Below are positions 42,812 to 51,513 of a stretch of DNA of 64,000 nucleotides, one piece after another. Positions within the stretch are counted from its first letter, which is position 1; every line of letters begins with the position of its first letter. Origin of the DNA: Pseudomonadota bacterium (lineage in GTDB: Bacteria; Myxococcota_A; UBA796; UBA9615); assembly GCA_024229515.1 (NCBI GenBank), contig JAAESI010000024.1, positions 124,001-188,000 of the forward strand. The letters are read 5' to 3'. Under the pieces are notes generated by a model. The model searched no databases, had not been told where the DNA came from, and saw only the letters and a program-made list of their open reading frames with translations. Position numbers and translations under genes: made by a program.

Positions 42812-44317
42812 ATGCTCGGATACCTCCGCAACAACGCTGATTCGTTCTTCACCAAGGCGCTGCTCGCCCTGATCGCCGTGGTCTTCATCTTCTTCTTCGG
42901 ATCGGGTGCGCTGAACAGCCCCCGCTCGGAACTGATGGTCGAGGTCAACGGGGACGCCATTCGCGAGCAGGAAGTGAACTCCGCCTGGCAGCGCCAGGTC
43001 CGGTTCCAGCAGCGGTTCAACCCGAACATGACCGAAGCGCAGCAGCTCCAGATCAAGTCGACGGTCATCGACGACCTGATCGAGCGCCGCCTCATGCTCC
43101 AGGCCGCCGCCGCCGAGGGCATCACGATTTCGCCCAAGCAGTTGCGCCGGGCCGTCGTCGAGGACCCGCTGTTCCAGGACGACCAGGGCAACTTCGACGC
43201 CAAGAAGTACGAGGACTACCTGGGCACCACCAACGCCCAGCGGACCCAGCAGCGGCTCCAGAAGTTCTACAGCGAGCGTGCGCTCGTCACCGCCGTCGAG
43301 GCGATGGTGCGCAGCGGCGTGCAGGTCTCCGAGGTGGAGATTCGCGAAGCCTGGGAGAAGGAGAACAGCAAGCGCAACGTGGAGTTCATCCGCGTGTCGG
43401 ACTCGCTGTTCCGCGACGAGGTCACGCCCGACGACGGCGAGCTGGACGCCTGGATGGGTGAGAACGGCGAGCAGATCAAGGAGCGCTACGACCGCGACTT
43501 CGAGCGCAAGTACAACCAGCCCAAGAAGGTCTCCGCCCGCCACATCCTGCTGAAGTTCGGCGACGAGGACGGCGACAACGACCGCGACGCGATCCGCACG
43601 ATGATGGGCGGCATCCTCGAGGAGGCTCGCGCCGAGGGCGCCGACTTCGGCCAACTGGCGCAGAAGTACTCCGAGGACACCTCCGCCACCCGCGGCGGCG
43701 ACCTCGGCTTTTTCGACGACAAGCGCATGGTGAAGCCGTTCAGCGACGCCGCCTTCAACATGGAGATCGGCGCGATCAGCGACGTGGTCGAGACCCGCTA
43801 CGGGGTGCACATCATCAAGGTCGAGGACATCACCGAGGCCGTCATCCAGCCCCTGGACGAGGTCAGCAAGGAGATCGCCACCGAGCTGTACGCCGAGGAC
43901 AAGGCCCCCGAGTTGGCGAAGGAGTTCGCCGGCAAGATGGTCGCGGTGCTCGACGGCACGATGGACGAGGCGGCGGCCTCCGAGCTGCTCGCGGCCCGCA
44001 ACCTGCAGGTCCAGGAGACCGGTGACTTCGACGGCGGCGCGCGCAGCGTGCCGAAGCTGGGCCGGGCCCCGGAGGCGGTCAGCGCCGCCTTCGCGATGAC
44101 CGAGGCCGGCACCGTGACCCGTGAGCCGATCGAGATCCCCAACGGCTGGGTCGTGATGAAGCTCATCGGCGCCACCGACCCCGCGGCCGGCTCCTACGAG
44201 GAGGACCGGGCGGACGTCCGTGACCGGCTCCTGCGCACCCGCCAGACGCGCGCACTGGAGGCCTACAAGGCCAGCCTCAAGGAGACGGCGTCGATCCGCA
44301 TCGCGGCGGGAGCCTGA
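42812..44317 (+). CDS. PpiD/SurA-type peptidyl-prolyl isomerase, membrane-anchored
   Basis: 501 residues. One N-terminal transmembrane helix (15-34, ALLALIAVVFIFFFGSG), a SurA-N-type chaperone domain (VEVNGDAIREQEVNSAWQRQ), a parvulin domain (SARHILLKFGDEDG, GADFGQLAQKYSEDTSATRG, GDLGFFDDKRMVKPFSDAAF) and a C-terminal helical lobe. This is the PpiD layout. It helps fold exported proteins at the periplasmic face of the inner membrane. Translationally coupled to sppA by TGATG. Confidence 0.92.
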   Translation: MLGYLRNNADSFFTKALLALIAVVFIFFFGSGALNSPRSELMVEVNGDAIREQEVNSAWQRQVRFQQRFNPNMTEAQQLQIKSTVIDDLIERRLMLQAAAAEGITISPKQLRRAVVEDPLFQDDQGNFDAKKYEDYLGTTNAQRTQQRLQKFYSERALVTAVEAMVRSGVQVSEVEIREAWEKENSKRNVEFIRVSDSLFRDEVTPDDGELDAWMGENGEQIKERYDRDFERKYNQPKKVSARHILLKFGDEDGDNDRDAIRTMMGGILEEARAEGADFGQLAQKYSEDTSATRGGDLGFFDDKRMVKPFSDAAFNMEIGAISDVVETRYGVHIIKVEDITEAVIQPLDEVSKEIATELYAEDKAPELAKEFAGKMVAVLDGTMDEAAASELLAARNLQVQETGDFDGGARSVPKLGRAPEAVSAAFAMTEAGTVTREPIEIPNGWVVMKLIGATDPAAGSYEEDRADVRDRLLRTRQTRALEAYKASLKETASIRIAAGA

Positions 44318-46209
44318 TGCGTCGCAGTCGCGCGCTCGTCCTCTTTCTGGTTCTGTTTCTGGTCGTCGTTCTCGTCGGATCGATCGTCGCGATCATCTCG
44401 ATGCTGGACGGGGGCGGCGCCGACGTCGAAGAGGGCTCGATCCTCGTCCTGAAGATCGGCGGTCCCCTCCCCGAGCAGCCGATGCCGGAGCAGCCGCTAG
44501 CGGGCCTCGGCTCGACGTGGCCCAGCGTGCTGGAGTTCGACTCCGCGCTGCGCAAGGCGGCGGTGGACGAGCGGGTCTCCGGCGTGCTCATCCGCCCGCT
44601 GGGCCTGCGCACCGGCTTCGCGAAGGTCCAGGAGCTGCACGGCGCCATCGAGCGCTTCAAGGCCGACTCGGACAAGCCGGTGACCTGCTGGATGGAGGCG
44701 GTGGGGAACAAGGAGTACCTGCTCGCGACCGCCTGCGATGAGATCTACATGGCCCCCGAGGGGTTCTTCCTCGTCAACGGCATGCACCTGAGCGTGACCT
44801 TCTACAAGGGCACCCTCGACAAGGTGGGCGTGGAGGCGGAGTTCACCCGCGCCGGCAAGTACAAGTCCGCGATCGAGCCGATGACGTCGGAGCAGATGTC
44901 CGAGCCGTTCCGTCAGATGATGGAGGAGCTGGCCGACTCCCTGTACGACGACTTCGTCACCGCGATCGCCGAGAGCCGTGGTCTGTCCGACGCCGAAGTG
45001 CGGGCGCTCATCGACGATCCCCCGCTGACCACCGCGGCCGCCGCCCGGGCCGGGCTGATCGACGGCCTGCTCTACAAGGATCAGCTTCGCGCGATGCTCT
45101 CGGGCGAAGAGGTCGAGCCGATCGCCCCCGATTCGGTCACCTTCGCGGAGCTGCTCGCCCAGCCCGCCCCGCCCCCCCGCGAGATCGTGGAGGCGCCCGC
45201 CGAAGGGGAAGAAGCTGCAGACGAGGACGAAGACGAGGTCGACCTGATCTCGATGGCCGACTACGCCCTCGTGAAGCCGTCGTCGCTGGGCCTCGGCGGC
45301 GGCGAGAAGGTCGCGGTGCTGTACGCCGAGGGCCAGATCATGTCCGGCGAGAGCGACCCCGGCGGGGGCCTCTCGGCCCGCACGATGGGCTCGGACACGA
45401 TGACCCATGCCATGCGGCAGATCCGCAAGGACGACTCGATCAAGGCCGTGGTCCTGCGCATCGACTCCCCCGGCGGTTCGGGGCTCGCCTCGGACGTCAT
45501 GTGGCGGGAGCTCGAACTGCTCCGCGAGGCCAAGCCGGTCGTCGTCTCGATGTCCGACTACGCCGCCAGCGGCGGCTACTACATCGCCATGGGGGCCGAC
45601 GCGATCGTCGCCCAGCCGGGCACCCTCACCGGCTCCATCGGCGTCTTCGCGGGCAAGTACAACCTGGGCGGGCTCTACGACAAGATCGGCCTCAAGACCG
45701 AGTCGATCAAGCGGGGCGAGATGGCCGACATCTTCGCCGCCAACCAGCCCCTGGGGGAGGACGGCGCCAACAAGCTGGGCGAGTTCGTGGACGAGTTCTA
45801 CGGCGCGTTCATCAGCAAGGCGGCCGACGGCCGGCGAGTCGCCCCCGCGGCCATCCACGACGTCGCCCAGGGCCGGGTCTGGACCGGCGAGCAGGCGCTC
45901 GCGGTCGGCCTCGTGGACGAGCTCGGCGGCTTCCGCACCGCCCTGGATCTGGCCAAGGAGAAGGCGGGCCTGGCCGACGAGGAGGTCAGCCTCGTGCTGT
46001 ACCCCCGCCAGCCCACGTTCCTGGAGCAGCTGCTGAACCAATCGAGCCTCGGAGGCGCGCTCGCGCCGCTGCTGGACGGCTGGAACCTCGGGGGCGCGCT
46101 GCCGTCCGAGCAGGCGCTGACCGCGGCCGCGCGCATGGTCCGCGCCGCCCCGCTGTTCGCCGACGGCACCCCCGTGCTGATGGCGCCCTTCGACCTACAG
46201 GTCTGGTAG
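44317..46209 (+). CDS. sppA: signal peptide peptidase SppA (S49), long form
   Basis: 630 residues, the double-domain 67K form. A transmembrane anchor (9-29) is followed by the N-terminal S49 domain, which supplies general-base K183 (GKYKSAIEP), and the C-terminal domain, which supplies nucleophile S418 (YAASGGYYIA). The two sit in the same relation as in E. coli SppA. A Glu/Asp-rich linker (291-309) joins the domains. The enzyme degrades leftover signal peptides in the membrane. Confidence 0.94.
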   Translation: MRRSRALVLFLVLFLVVVLVGSIVAIISMLDGGGADVEEGSILVLKIGGPLPEQPMPEQPLAGLGSTWPSVLEFDSALRKAAVDERVSGVLIRPLGLRTGFAKVQELHGAIERFKADSDKPVTCWMEAVGNKEYLLATACDEIYMAPEGFFLVNGMHLSVTFYKGTLDKVGVEAEFTRAGKYKSAIEPMTSEQMSEPFRQMMEELADSLYDDFVTAIAESRGLSDAEVRALIDDPPLTTAAAARAGLIDGLLYKDQLRAMLSGEEVEPIAPDSVTFAELLAQPAPPPREIVEAPAEGEEAADEDEDEVDLISMADYALVKPSSLGLGGGEKVAVLYAEGQIMSGESDPGGGLSARTMGSDTMTHAMRQIRKDDSIKAVVLRIDSPGGSGLASDVMWRELELLREAKPVVVSMSDYAASGGYYIAMGADAIVAQPGTLTGSIGVFAGKYNLGGLYDKIGLKTESIKRGEMADIFAANQPLGEDGANKLGEFVDEFYGAFISKAADGRRVAPAAIHDVAQGRVWTGEQALAVGLVDELGGFRTALDLAKEKAGLADEEVSLVLYPRQPTFLEQLLNQSSLGGALAPLLDGWNLGGALPSEQALTAAARMVRAAPLFADGTPVLMAPFDLQVW

Positions 46210-46250
46210 AGCACGGGCCGCCGGCCCGACTCGGCACTACACTGCGGGCG

Positions 46251-47027
46251 ATGCACCGAATCTCGCTTCTGCTGGTCGCCCTCCCCTTGCTGGGCTGCTC
46301 CAACATCGACGACTACTTCTCGACCATGGTGGCCGAAGGGCTGCTCCTGGGGATCGAGGAGCTGCCCGCCGAGTTCGCCGACGTCGGTCTGGGGGCCTCG
46401 GCCACGGCGACGACCTTCGTGGCCGAAGCGCGCAGCCTGAACGACGTCGAGTCCAACCTCGTGGATAACGCCGACCGCGTGGCGATCGCGCAGGGCGACT
46501 CCGTCGCCGATCTGGAGAACCTGGGCAGCGGGCTGTACGAGACCGACTCCAGCCTGGATGCCGACCTCGTGTACGTGGTCGGAGGTTCGTACCGGCTGCA
46601 GGTCGAGCGAAGCGGCGACGCCCACTACGTCGACATCGTCGCGCCCGCTCCGCCGGACCTCGTCGGGGTGCCCGGCCCGGCCGACCTCCACCCGGCAAAT
46701 ACCACTATCACCGTTGACCTTACGGGCCAGGGTTACAACAACTACCTCGCGCTCGTGGCGCAGGTCGACGTCAACGGCGACTACGAGCTGACCTACACCA
46801 CGATCCCCGAGACGGCCGGCGACTACATCGACTGGATCCGCGACCGGAACGAGGTCACCACGGTGGAGATCCCGGGCTCGGCGTTCCCCAGCGCGGGGTC
46901 CGCCTACATCGTGGCCGTCGCGGGCGTGGCCAAGGCCAAGGACGCCGACTTCGAGTCGCTGAACCCGCTGGTCTCGAACTTCGCCGCGGGCAGCGCCTCG
47001 CCGGCGGCGGTCACCACCGCTCCGTGA
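46251..47027 (+). CDS. lipoprotein of unknown function
   Basis: 258 residues. Lipobox LPLLGC with C16. The mature part begins helical (IDDYFSTMVAEGLLLGIEEL) and becomes beta-rich (GGSYRLQVERSGDAHYVDIV; GDYELTYTTIP). No family recognised. Stop and next start overlap (GTGA), tying it to the JAMM peptidase gene. Confidence 0.78.
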   Translation: MHRISLLLVALPLLGCSNIDDYFSTMVAEGLLLGIEELPAEFADVGLGASATATTFVAEARSLNDVESNLVDNADRVAIAQGDSVADLENLGSGLYETDSSLDADLVYVVGGSYRLQVERSGDAHYVDIVAPAPPDLVGVPGPADLHPANTTITVDLTGQGYNNYLALVAQVDVNGDYELTYTTIPETAGDYIDWIRDRNEVTTVEIPGSAFPSAGSAYIVAVAGVAKAKDADFESLNPLVSNFAAGSASPAAVTTAP

Positions 47028-47536
47028 TCACCCTGGCCGCGGGCGTACACGCCGCGGTCGTGGCGCACGCGCAGCAGTCCCCCAGCATCGAGGTCTGCGG
47101 CCTGCTGATCGGCACGCGCGGCCCCGACGGGGTCACCATCACCGACGTTCACCCGACCGCGAACGTGGCCGCCGAAGGCTGCGAAGACCGCTTCACGGTC
47201 GATCCCCGCGTGCTGCTGCGCCTGGAGGAGGAGCTGGAGCCGTCGGGGACCGAGCTCGTCGGGGTCTACCACTCGCACCCCCGCACCCCGCCCGATCCGT
47301 CCCTGCTGGACCGCCGCAACGCGGCCCTGTGGCCGTCGTTCGTGCACGCGATCGCGGGACGCGACAATGGAGACCCGATCGCGCCGACCGGGGCGGCTGC
47401 TCTGCGATGCCGCCCGCTCGTGGTCCGCTGGTACTGGTCCGACAGCGGCGGCGTGTTATCTTCCGCGCCCCCATGCACCCCGGCATGTTCATCGCTTTCG
47501 AAGGCATCGAAGGCTGCGGGAAGTCCACCCAGCTGA
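47024..47536 (+). CDS. JAMM/Mov34-MPN metallopeptidase
   Basis: 170 residues from a GTG. The zinc motif is complete: E23 (IEVCGLLIG), H83-S-H85-P and S93-x-x-D96. This JAB1/M67 fold removes ubiquitin-like or small sulfur-carrier tails in other systems; in bacteria some cleave ThiS/MoaD-like proteins. No such carrier gene is adjacent. The C-terminal 22 residues (Ser/Ala/Lys/Pro-rich) are encoded inside the start of tmk, giving a 64-bp overlap in another frame. Confidence 0.8.
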   Translation: MITLAAGVHAAVVAHAQQSPSIEVCGLLIGTRGPDGVTITDVHPTANVAAEGCEDRFTVDPRVLLRLEEELEPSGTELVGVYHSHPRTPPDPSLLDRRNAALWPSFVHAIAGRDNGDPIAPTGAAALRCRPLVVRWYWSDSGGVLSSAPPCTPACSSLSKASKAAGSPPS

Positions 47537-48087
47537 AGCTCCTGCGGGAGCGCCTGGAAGCGGCCGACCGCAGGGTCGTGTCCGTGCGCGAGCCGGGCGG
47601 CACGCCGGTCGGTGATCGGGTCCGCGCCATCCTCCTGGACGGCGCCCTCACGGAGATGACAGACACCTCGGAGATGCTGCTGTTCGCCGCCGCGCGCGCG
47701 CAGCTGGTGCGGGAGGTGCTCCGCCCCGAGCTCGCCGCCGGCTCCGTCGTGCTCTGCGACCGCTACGTGCACAGCTCCCTGGCCTACCAGGGGCACGCCC
47801 GCGGCCTGGGCCGTGACTTCGTCGCCGCCGCCAACGCGCCCGCGATCGACGGCCTGCTCCCTGATCGGGTGGTGCTCGTGGACACCGACGTGGAGGCCGC
47901 CCTGAGCCGGGCCAAGGCCCGCGCCGCCCTGGACCGCATCGAGGCCGAGGATCTGACCTTCCACCGGGCCGTGCGGGCCGGCTTCCTCGCCGAGGCCGCC
48001 AACGACGCCGACCGCTTCCTCGTGGTCGACGGCGCGGGCACCCCCGAAGCCATCCACGCCACCATCGTCGAGGGGCTGGGCCTGTGA
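47473..48087 (+). CDS. tmk: thymidylate kinase
   Basis: 204 residues. P-loop FEGIEGCGKSTQ, DRY motif (CDRYVHSSLAYQG) and the LID-region Arg residues (SRAKARAALDRIE) are present. It phosphorylates dTMP to dTDP. The first ATG (47473) is used; a second at 47485 would begin MFIAFEG, equally compatible with the family. The 3' end overlaps holB (GTGA), a common tmk-holB pairing. Confidence 0.95.
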   Translation: MHPGMFIAFEGIEGCGKSTQLKLLRERLEAADRRVVSVREPGGTPVGDRVRAILLDGALTEMTDTSEMLLFAAARAQLVREVLRPELAAGSVVLCDRYVHSSLAYQGHARGLGRDFVAAANAPAIDGLLPDRVVLVDTDVEAALSRAKARAALDRIEAEDLTFHRAVRAGFLAEAANDADRFLVVDGAGTPEAIHATIVEGLGL

Positions 48088-49073
48088 TCGAGTGGGACGA
48101 GATCGTCGGTCACGAGCGCACGACGTCGGCCCTGCGGCGGGCGGTCGCGGAGGGGCGCCCGCACCACGCGTACCTGCTCCTGGGCCCGGCCGGCATCGGC
48201 AAGATGACCATCGCCACGCTGGCCGCCGCGTCCCTGGCGTGCACCGCGGACCAGGCCCCCTGCGGCGAGTGCGGCGGCTGCATCAAGACGGCCGCGGGCA
48301 CCCACCCGGACGTCTGGACGGAGGTCCCCGGGGGCAAGTCCAACACCATCACGGTGGACCAGGTCGCCGAGATCCAGCGCCGCCTCAGCTACCGGCGGGC
48401 CGAAGGCTCGCACCGCGTCGTGCTCATCGACGGCGCCGGCACGATGAACGACCAGGCGCAGAACAAGCTGCTCAAGACGCTGGAGGAGCCCCCTCCGGGG
48501 ACCGTGCTCATCCTCTGCGCCCTGCACCCCAGCCAGCTCCTGGTGACCGTGCGGTCGCGCTGCCAGAAGCTGCCGCTGTCTCCCCTGCCCCAGCATCAGC
48601 TGGCCCAGTGGCTGGTGGACGCTCACGACGTCGAGCCGTCGGTCGCGGCCGAGTCGGCGCGGGCCGCCCGCGGGCTTCCGGGCCTGTCGCTGGAGCTGCT
48701 GGACCCCGAGCTGCTGGCCGCGCGGCGGGAGCGGGTCGAGACCATGTGCCTGGCGATGTCCGGCGATCGCGCCACCATCGACGCCGTCGTCAAGGAGGTC
48801 GGCTGGGACCGCGAAGCCGGGGGCGAGGCGCTGTCGCTGCTCCAGGAGCTGCTGCGGGACGCGATGGCCGCGGCCGCCGATGCGGCCGTGGCCCCCCTGC
48901 ACCCCGACGCCGATCCCCGGGCCGGGCGCATGGCGCCCCTGTCGGTGAGGCACCTCGCCCAGACGATCGACCGGGTGGAGATCGCCCGGGAGAAGCTCAG
49001 CCGGAACGTGAACGCGGGCGTGCTGCTGGAGGATCTCCTGCTGCACCTGTCGACCCGGAACCCGTACCCGTGA
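48084..49073 (+). CDS. holB: DNA polymerase III delta' subunit
   Basis: 329 residues. AAA+ clamp-loader fold: LLGPAGIGKMTIA (P-loop), zinc-binding cysteines in APCGECGGCIKTAAGTHPD, VVLIDGAGTMNDQAQNKLLK (Walker B region) and TLEEPPPGTV. The LVTVRSRCQKLPL sensor-1/SRC motif is present. It is part of the clamp loader; ATP hydrolysis is usually by other subunits. GTG start coupled to tmk. Confidence 0.93.
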   Translation: MIEWDEIVGHERTTSALRRAVAEGRPHHAYLLLGPAGIGKMTIATLAAASLACTADQAPCGECGGCIKTAAGTHPDVWTEVPGGKSNTITVDQVAEIQRRLSYRRAEGSHRVVLIDGAGTMNDQAQNKLLKTLEEPPPGTVLILCALHPSQLLVTVRSRCQKLPLSPLPQHQLAQWLVDAHDVEPSVAAESARAARGLPGLSLELLDPELLAARRERVETMCLAMSGDRATIDAVVKEVGWDREAGGEALSLLQELLRDAMAAAADAAVAPLHPDADPRAGRMAPLSVRHLAQTIDRVEIAREKLSRNVNAGVLLEDLLLHLSTRNPYP

Positions 49074-49960
49074 GCGCGGTCGTGACGGTCTCGTTCGCCC
49101 CGCTGGGTCGAACGGGCGAATACACGGTCGACCCCAAGCGCACGCCGCTGGCGCCGGGCTCGCTGGTCGTGGTGGAGGGCTTCAAGGGGCTCACCCTGGG
49201 CCGGGTCATCGACCGACCGCACGACCCCCGGGGGGGCAGCCAGGGGGGCCGACTGCGCCGCGTCGTGCGCGCCGCCACGGCCGCGGACCTCAAGGTTCAG
49301 CAGGCGGCAGAGGCCCGGGAGCCGGAGGCGTTTCGCGTCGCCCTGGCCTGGATTCGGGCGCAACGGCTGCCCTGGAAGCTGGTCCGCATCGCCGCCGACG
49401 GCCTCGCCCACAAGATCACGGTCTGCATCGCCGCGGACGAGCGGCAGGACGTGCGCGACGCCGGCAAGGCGCTCGGCCGGGCGCTGTCGATGCGGGTGCT
49501 GATCCGCCAGATCGGCTCCCGCGACCTCGCCAAGACCCTCGGCGGCGTCGGCCGCTGCGGCAAGGAGCTGTGCTGCAGCACCTTCCTGCCCGACTTCCCC
49601 AAGACCAACATCCGCCACGCCAAGGACCAGAACCTGGCCCTGTCGCCGGCCAAGACCAGCGGCGTGTGCGGCCGACCCCTGTGCTGCCTGTCGTACGAGC
49701 ACGACAGCTACCTGCAGCACCGCAAGTGGGTCCCCCGCCTCGGCAAGCGGGCCCGCACCGTCGACGGGCTCGAGGGGAAGGTCGTCGCCGTGGACGTGTT
49801 GAAGCACACCTGGGTGCTCCGTGATGATCGCGGCGCCCGGCACCCTCTCATCGCCCAGGACTGGGACGGGAACGCGGGACGCGAGGTCCCCGAGCCCCTG
49901 TCGGTCGCACCGGACGTAGTCCCCATGCCGGGGCGCCGCGCCCCTGGAAGAAGCTCATGA
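49070..49960 (+). CDS. ricT: PSP1-domain protein RicT (YaaT)
   Basis: 296 residues from a GTG overlapping the holB stop. The PSP1 C-terminal signature is clear: IGSRDLAKTLGGVGRCGKEL, CCSTFLPDF, then SGVCGRPLCCLSYEHDSY, with paired cysteines that ligate a [4Fe-4S] cluster in the RicAFT complex. In Bacillus RicT affects RNA processing and development; the role outside Firmicutes is unknown. The order tmk-holB-ricT-metG is conserved widely, supporting the call. Confidence 0.92.
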   Translation: MSAVVTVSFAPLGRTGEYTVDPKRTPLAPGSLVVVEGFKGLTLGRVIDRPHDPRGGSQGGRLRRVVRAATAADLKVQQAAEAREPEAFRVALAWIRAQRLPWKLVRIAADGLAHKITVCIAADERQDVRDAGKALGRALSMRVLIRQIGSRDLAKTLGGVGRCGKELCCSTFLPDFPKTNIRHAKDQNLALSPAKTSGVCGRPLCCLSYEHDSYLQHRKWVPRLGKRARTVDGLEGKVVAVDVLKHTWVLRDDRGARHPLIAQDWDGNAGREVPEPLSVAPDVVPMPGRRAPGRSS

Positions 49961-51513
49961 CCCGCCGACCCTTCTACATCACGACCGCCATCGACTACGT
50001 CAACGGCGAACCCCACCTGGGCCACGCCTACGAGAAGATCACGACCGACGTGATCGCCCGCTGGCGGCGCTTCTGCGGCGACGAGGTGCGCTTCCTCACC
50101 GGAACCGACGAGCACGGCATCAAGGTGCAGAAGACCGCCGCCGATCACGGCCTCGACCCGCAGACCTACGTCGACGGCCTGGTACCCAAGTTCAAGTCCG
50201 CATGGGAAGCGTTGGACATCGAGTACGACCGCTTCATCCGCACCACCGATCCGGACCACGAGAAGTCCGTGCTGGAGCTGCTCCGGCGGATCCGCGACAA
50301 CGGCTACCTCTTCGAGAAGACGTACAACGGCTGGTACTGCGAAGGCTGTGAGGGCTTCAAGACGGAGAAGGATCTGCCGGGCGGCAAGTGCCCCGAGCAC
50401 CCCACCCGGGAGCCGAAGTGGCTGGAGGAGGAGAACCTCTTCTTCAAGCTGTCGGCGTTCACGCAGCCGCTGCTGGACCACATCGCCGCCAAGCCGTCGT
50501 TCATCGAGCCGGCGTCGCGCCGCAACGAGGTACTGAAGGTGCTGGAGGGCGGGCTCGACGACATCTCGATCTCGCGCAGCAAGGGCGCGGTGTCGTGGGG
50601 CATCGACATCGACTTCCGCCCGGACTCGGTCATCTACGTCTGGTTCGACGCGCTCATCAACTACCTGACGGGCGCCGGGTTCGGCACCGACGACGCCCTC
50701 TACGAGCGCTTCTGGCCCACCGCGGTCCACATCATCGGCAAGGACATCACGCGGTTCCACTGCATCATCTGGCCGGCGATGCTGCTGGCGGCGGGGATCC
50801 CCGTGTACGACCGCGTCTTCGCCCACGGCTGGGTGACGACCGGCGGCGCCAAGCTCAGCAAGTCGGCCGGCGGTGGCGGCGCCTCGGCCGATCCCGGCTA
50901 CCTCGCGGCCACCTACGGCCCCGACGCGGTGCGCTGGTTCCTCACGTCGCAGGTGACCTACGGGCGCGACGGCGAGTTCAGCCTGGAGCAGTTCGAGAAC
51001 ATCTACGACGCCCACCTCGCCAACGGCCTGGGCAACCTCGTCTCTCGATCCGTCGGCATGGCGAAGAAGTACTTCGGTGGAGTCCCCGACCCCGCCGGGC
51101 TCGCCCCCGACGAGCTCCTCAGCACCGCCTGCGCGACCGCCGTGAGTGAGTGCACCGCCGCCTACGACGGCTACGCCCTGCACGACGGGGCCGCCGCCGC
51201 GTGGAAGCTGGTGACCCTCTGCAACGAGCAGATCCAGCTGCGTGAGCCGTGGAAGATGGCCAAGGACGAGGCCCGCGCGGACGAGTTGAAGGCGTTCCTC
51301 TACGGGATCCTGGAGACCCTCCGCATCGCCTGCGTGCTGCTGGCTCCGGTGCTCCCGGGCAAGACGGCGGCGGCGCTGGCGATCATCGGCGCCGAAGGCG
51401 CGGTGGAGCAGGGTCTGGAGGCGGCGACGGCGTGGGGCGGACTCCCCGTGGGCATCGAGCTGGAGCGGCCGGCGCCGCTGTTCCCGCGGCTGGACCAGAT
51501 CGAGCGCGACTGA
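49957..51513 (+). CDS. metG: methionyl-tRNA synthetase
   Basis: 518 residues. Class I signatures HLGH (20-23) and KLSKS (in GGAKLSKSAGG), CP domain with cysteines (GWYCEGCEGFKTEKDLPGGK, CPEH), and a helical anticodon domain. No C-terminal EMAP/Trbp111 tRNA-binding domain, so it is the short form. It charges initiator and elongator tRNA-Met. ATGA overlap with ricT. Confidence 0.96.
   Translation: MTRRPFYITTAIDYVNGEPHLGHAYEKITTDVIARWRRFCGDEVRFLTGTDEHGIKVQKTAADHGLDPQTYVDGLVPKFKSAWEALDIEYDRFIRTTDPDHEKSVLELLRRIRDNGYLFEKTYNGWYCEGCEGFKTEKDLPGGKCPEHPTREPKWLEEENLFFKLSAFTQPLLDHIAAKPSFIEPASRRNEVLKVLEGGLDDISISRSKGAVSWGIDIDFRPDSVIYVWFDALINYLTGAGFGTDDALYERFWPTAVHIIGKDITRFHCIIWPAMLLAAGIPVYDRVFAHGWVTTGGAKLSKSAGGGGASADPGYLAATYGPDAVRWFLTSQVTYGRDGEFSLEQFENIYDAHLANGLGNLVSRSVGMAKKYFGGVPDPAGLAPDELLSTACATAVSECTAAYDGYALHDGAAAAWKLVTLCNEQIQLREPWKMAKDEARADELKAFLYGILETLRIACVLLAPVLPGKTAAALAIIGAEGAVEQGLEAATAWGGLPVGIELERPAPLFPRLDQIERD

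Noticed and set aside
46209-46231. Terminator hairpin after sppA
   Set aside because: Only about 5 bp can pair with a realistic loop, and no T-run follows.
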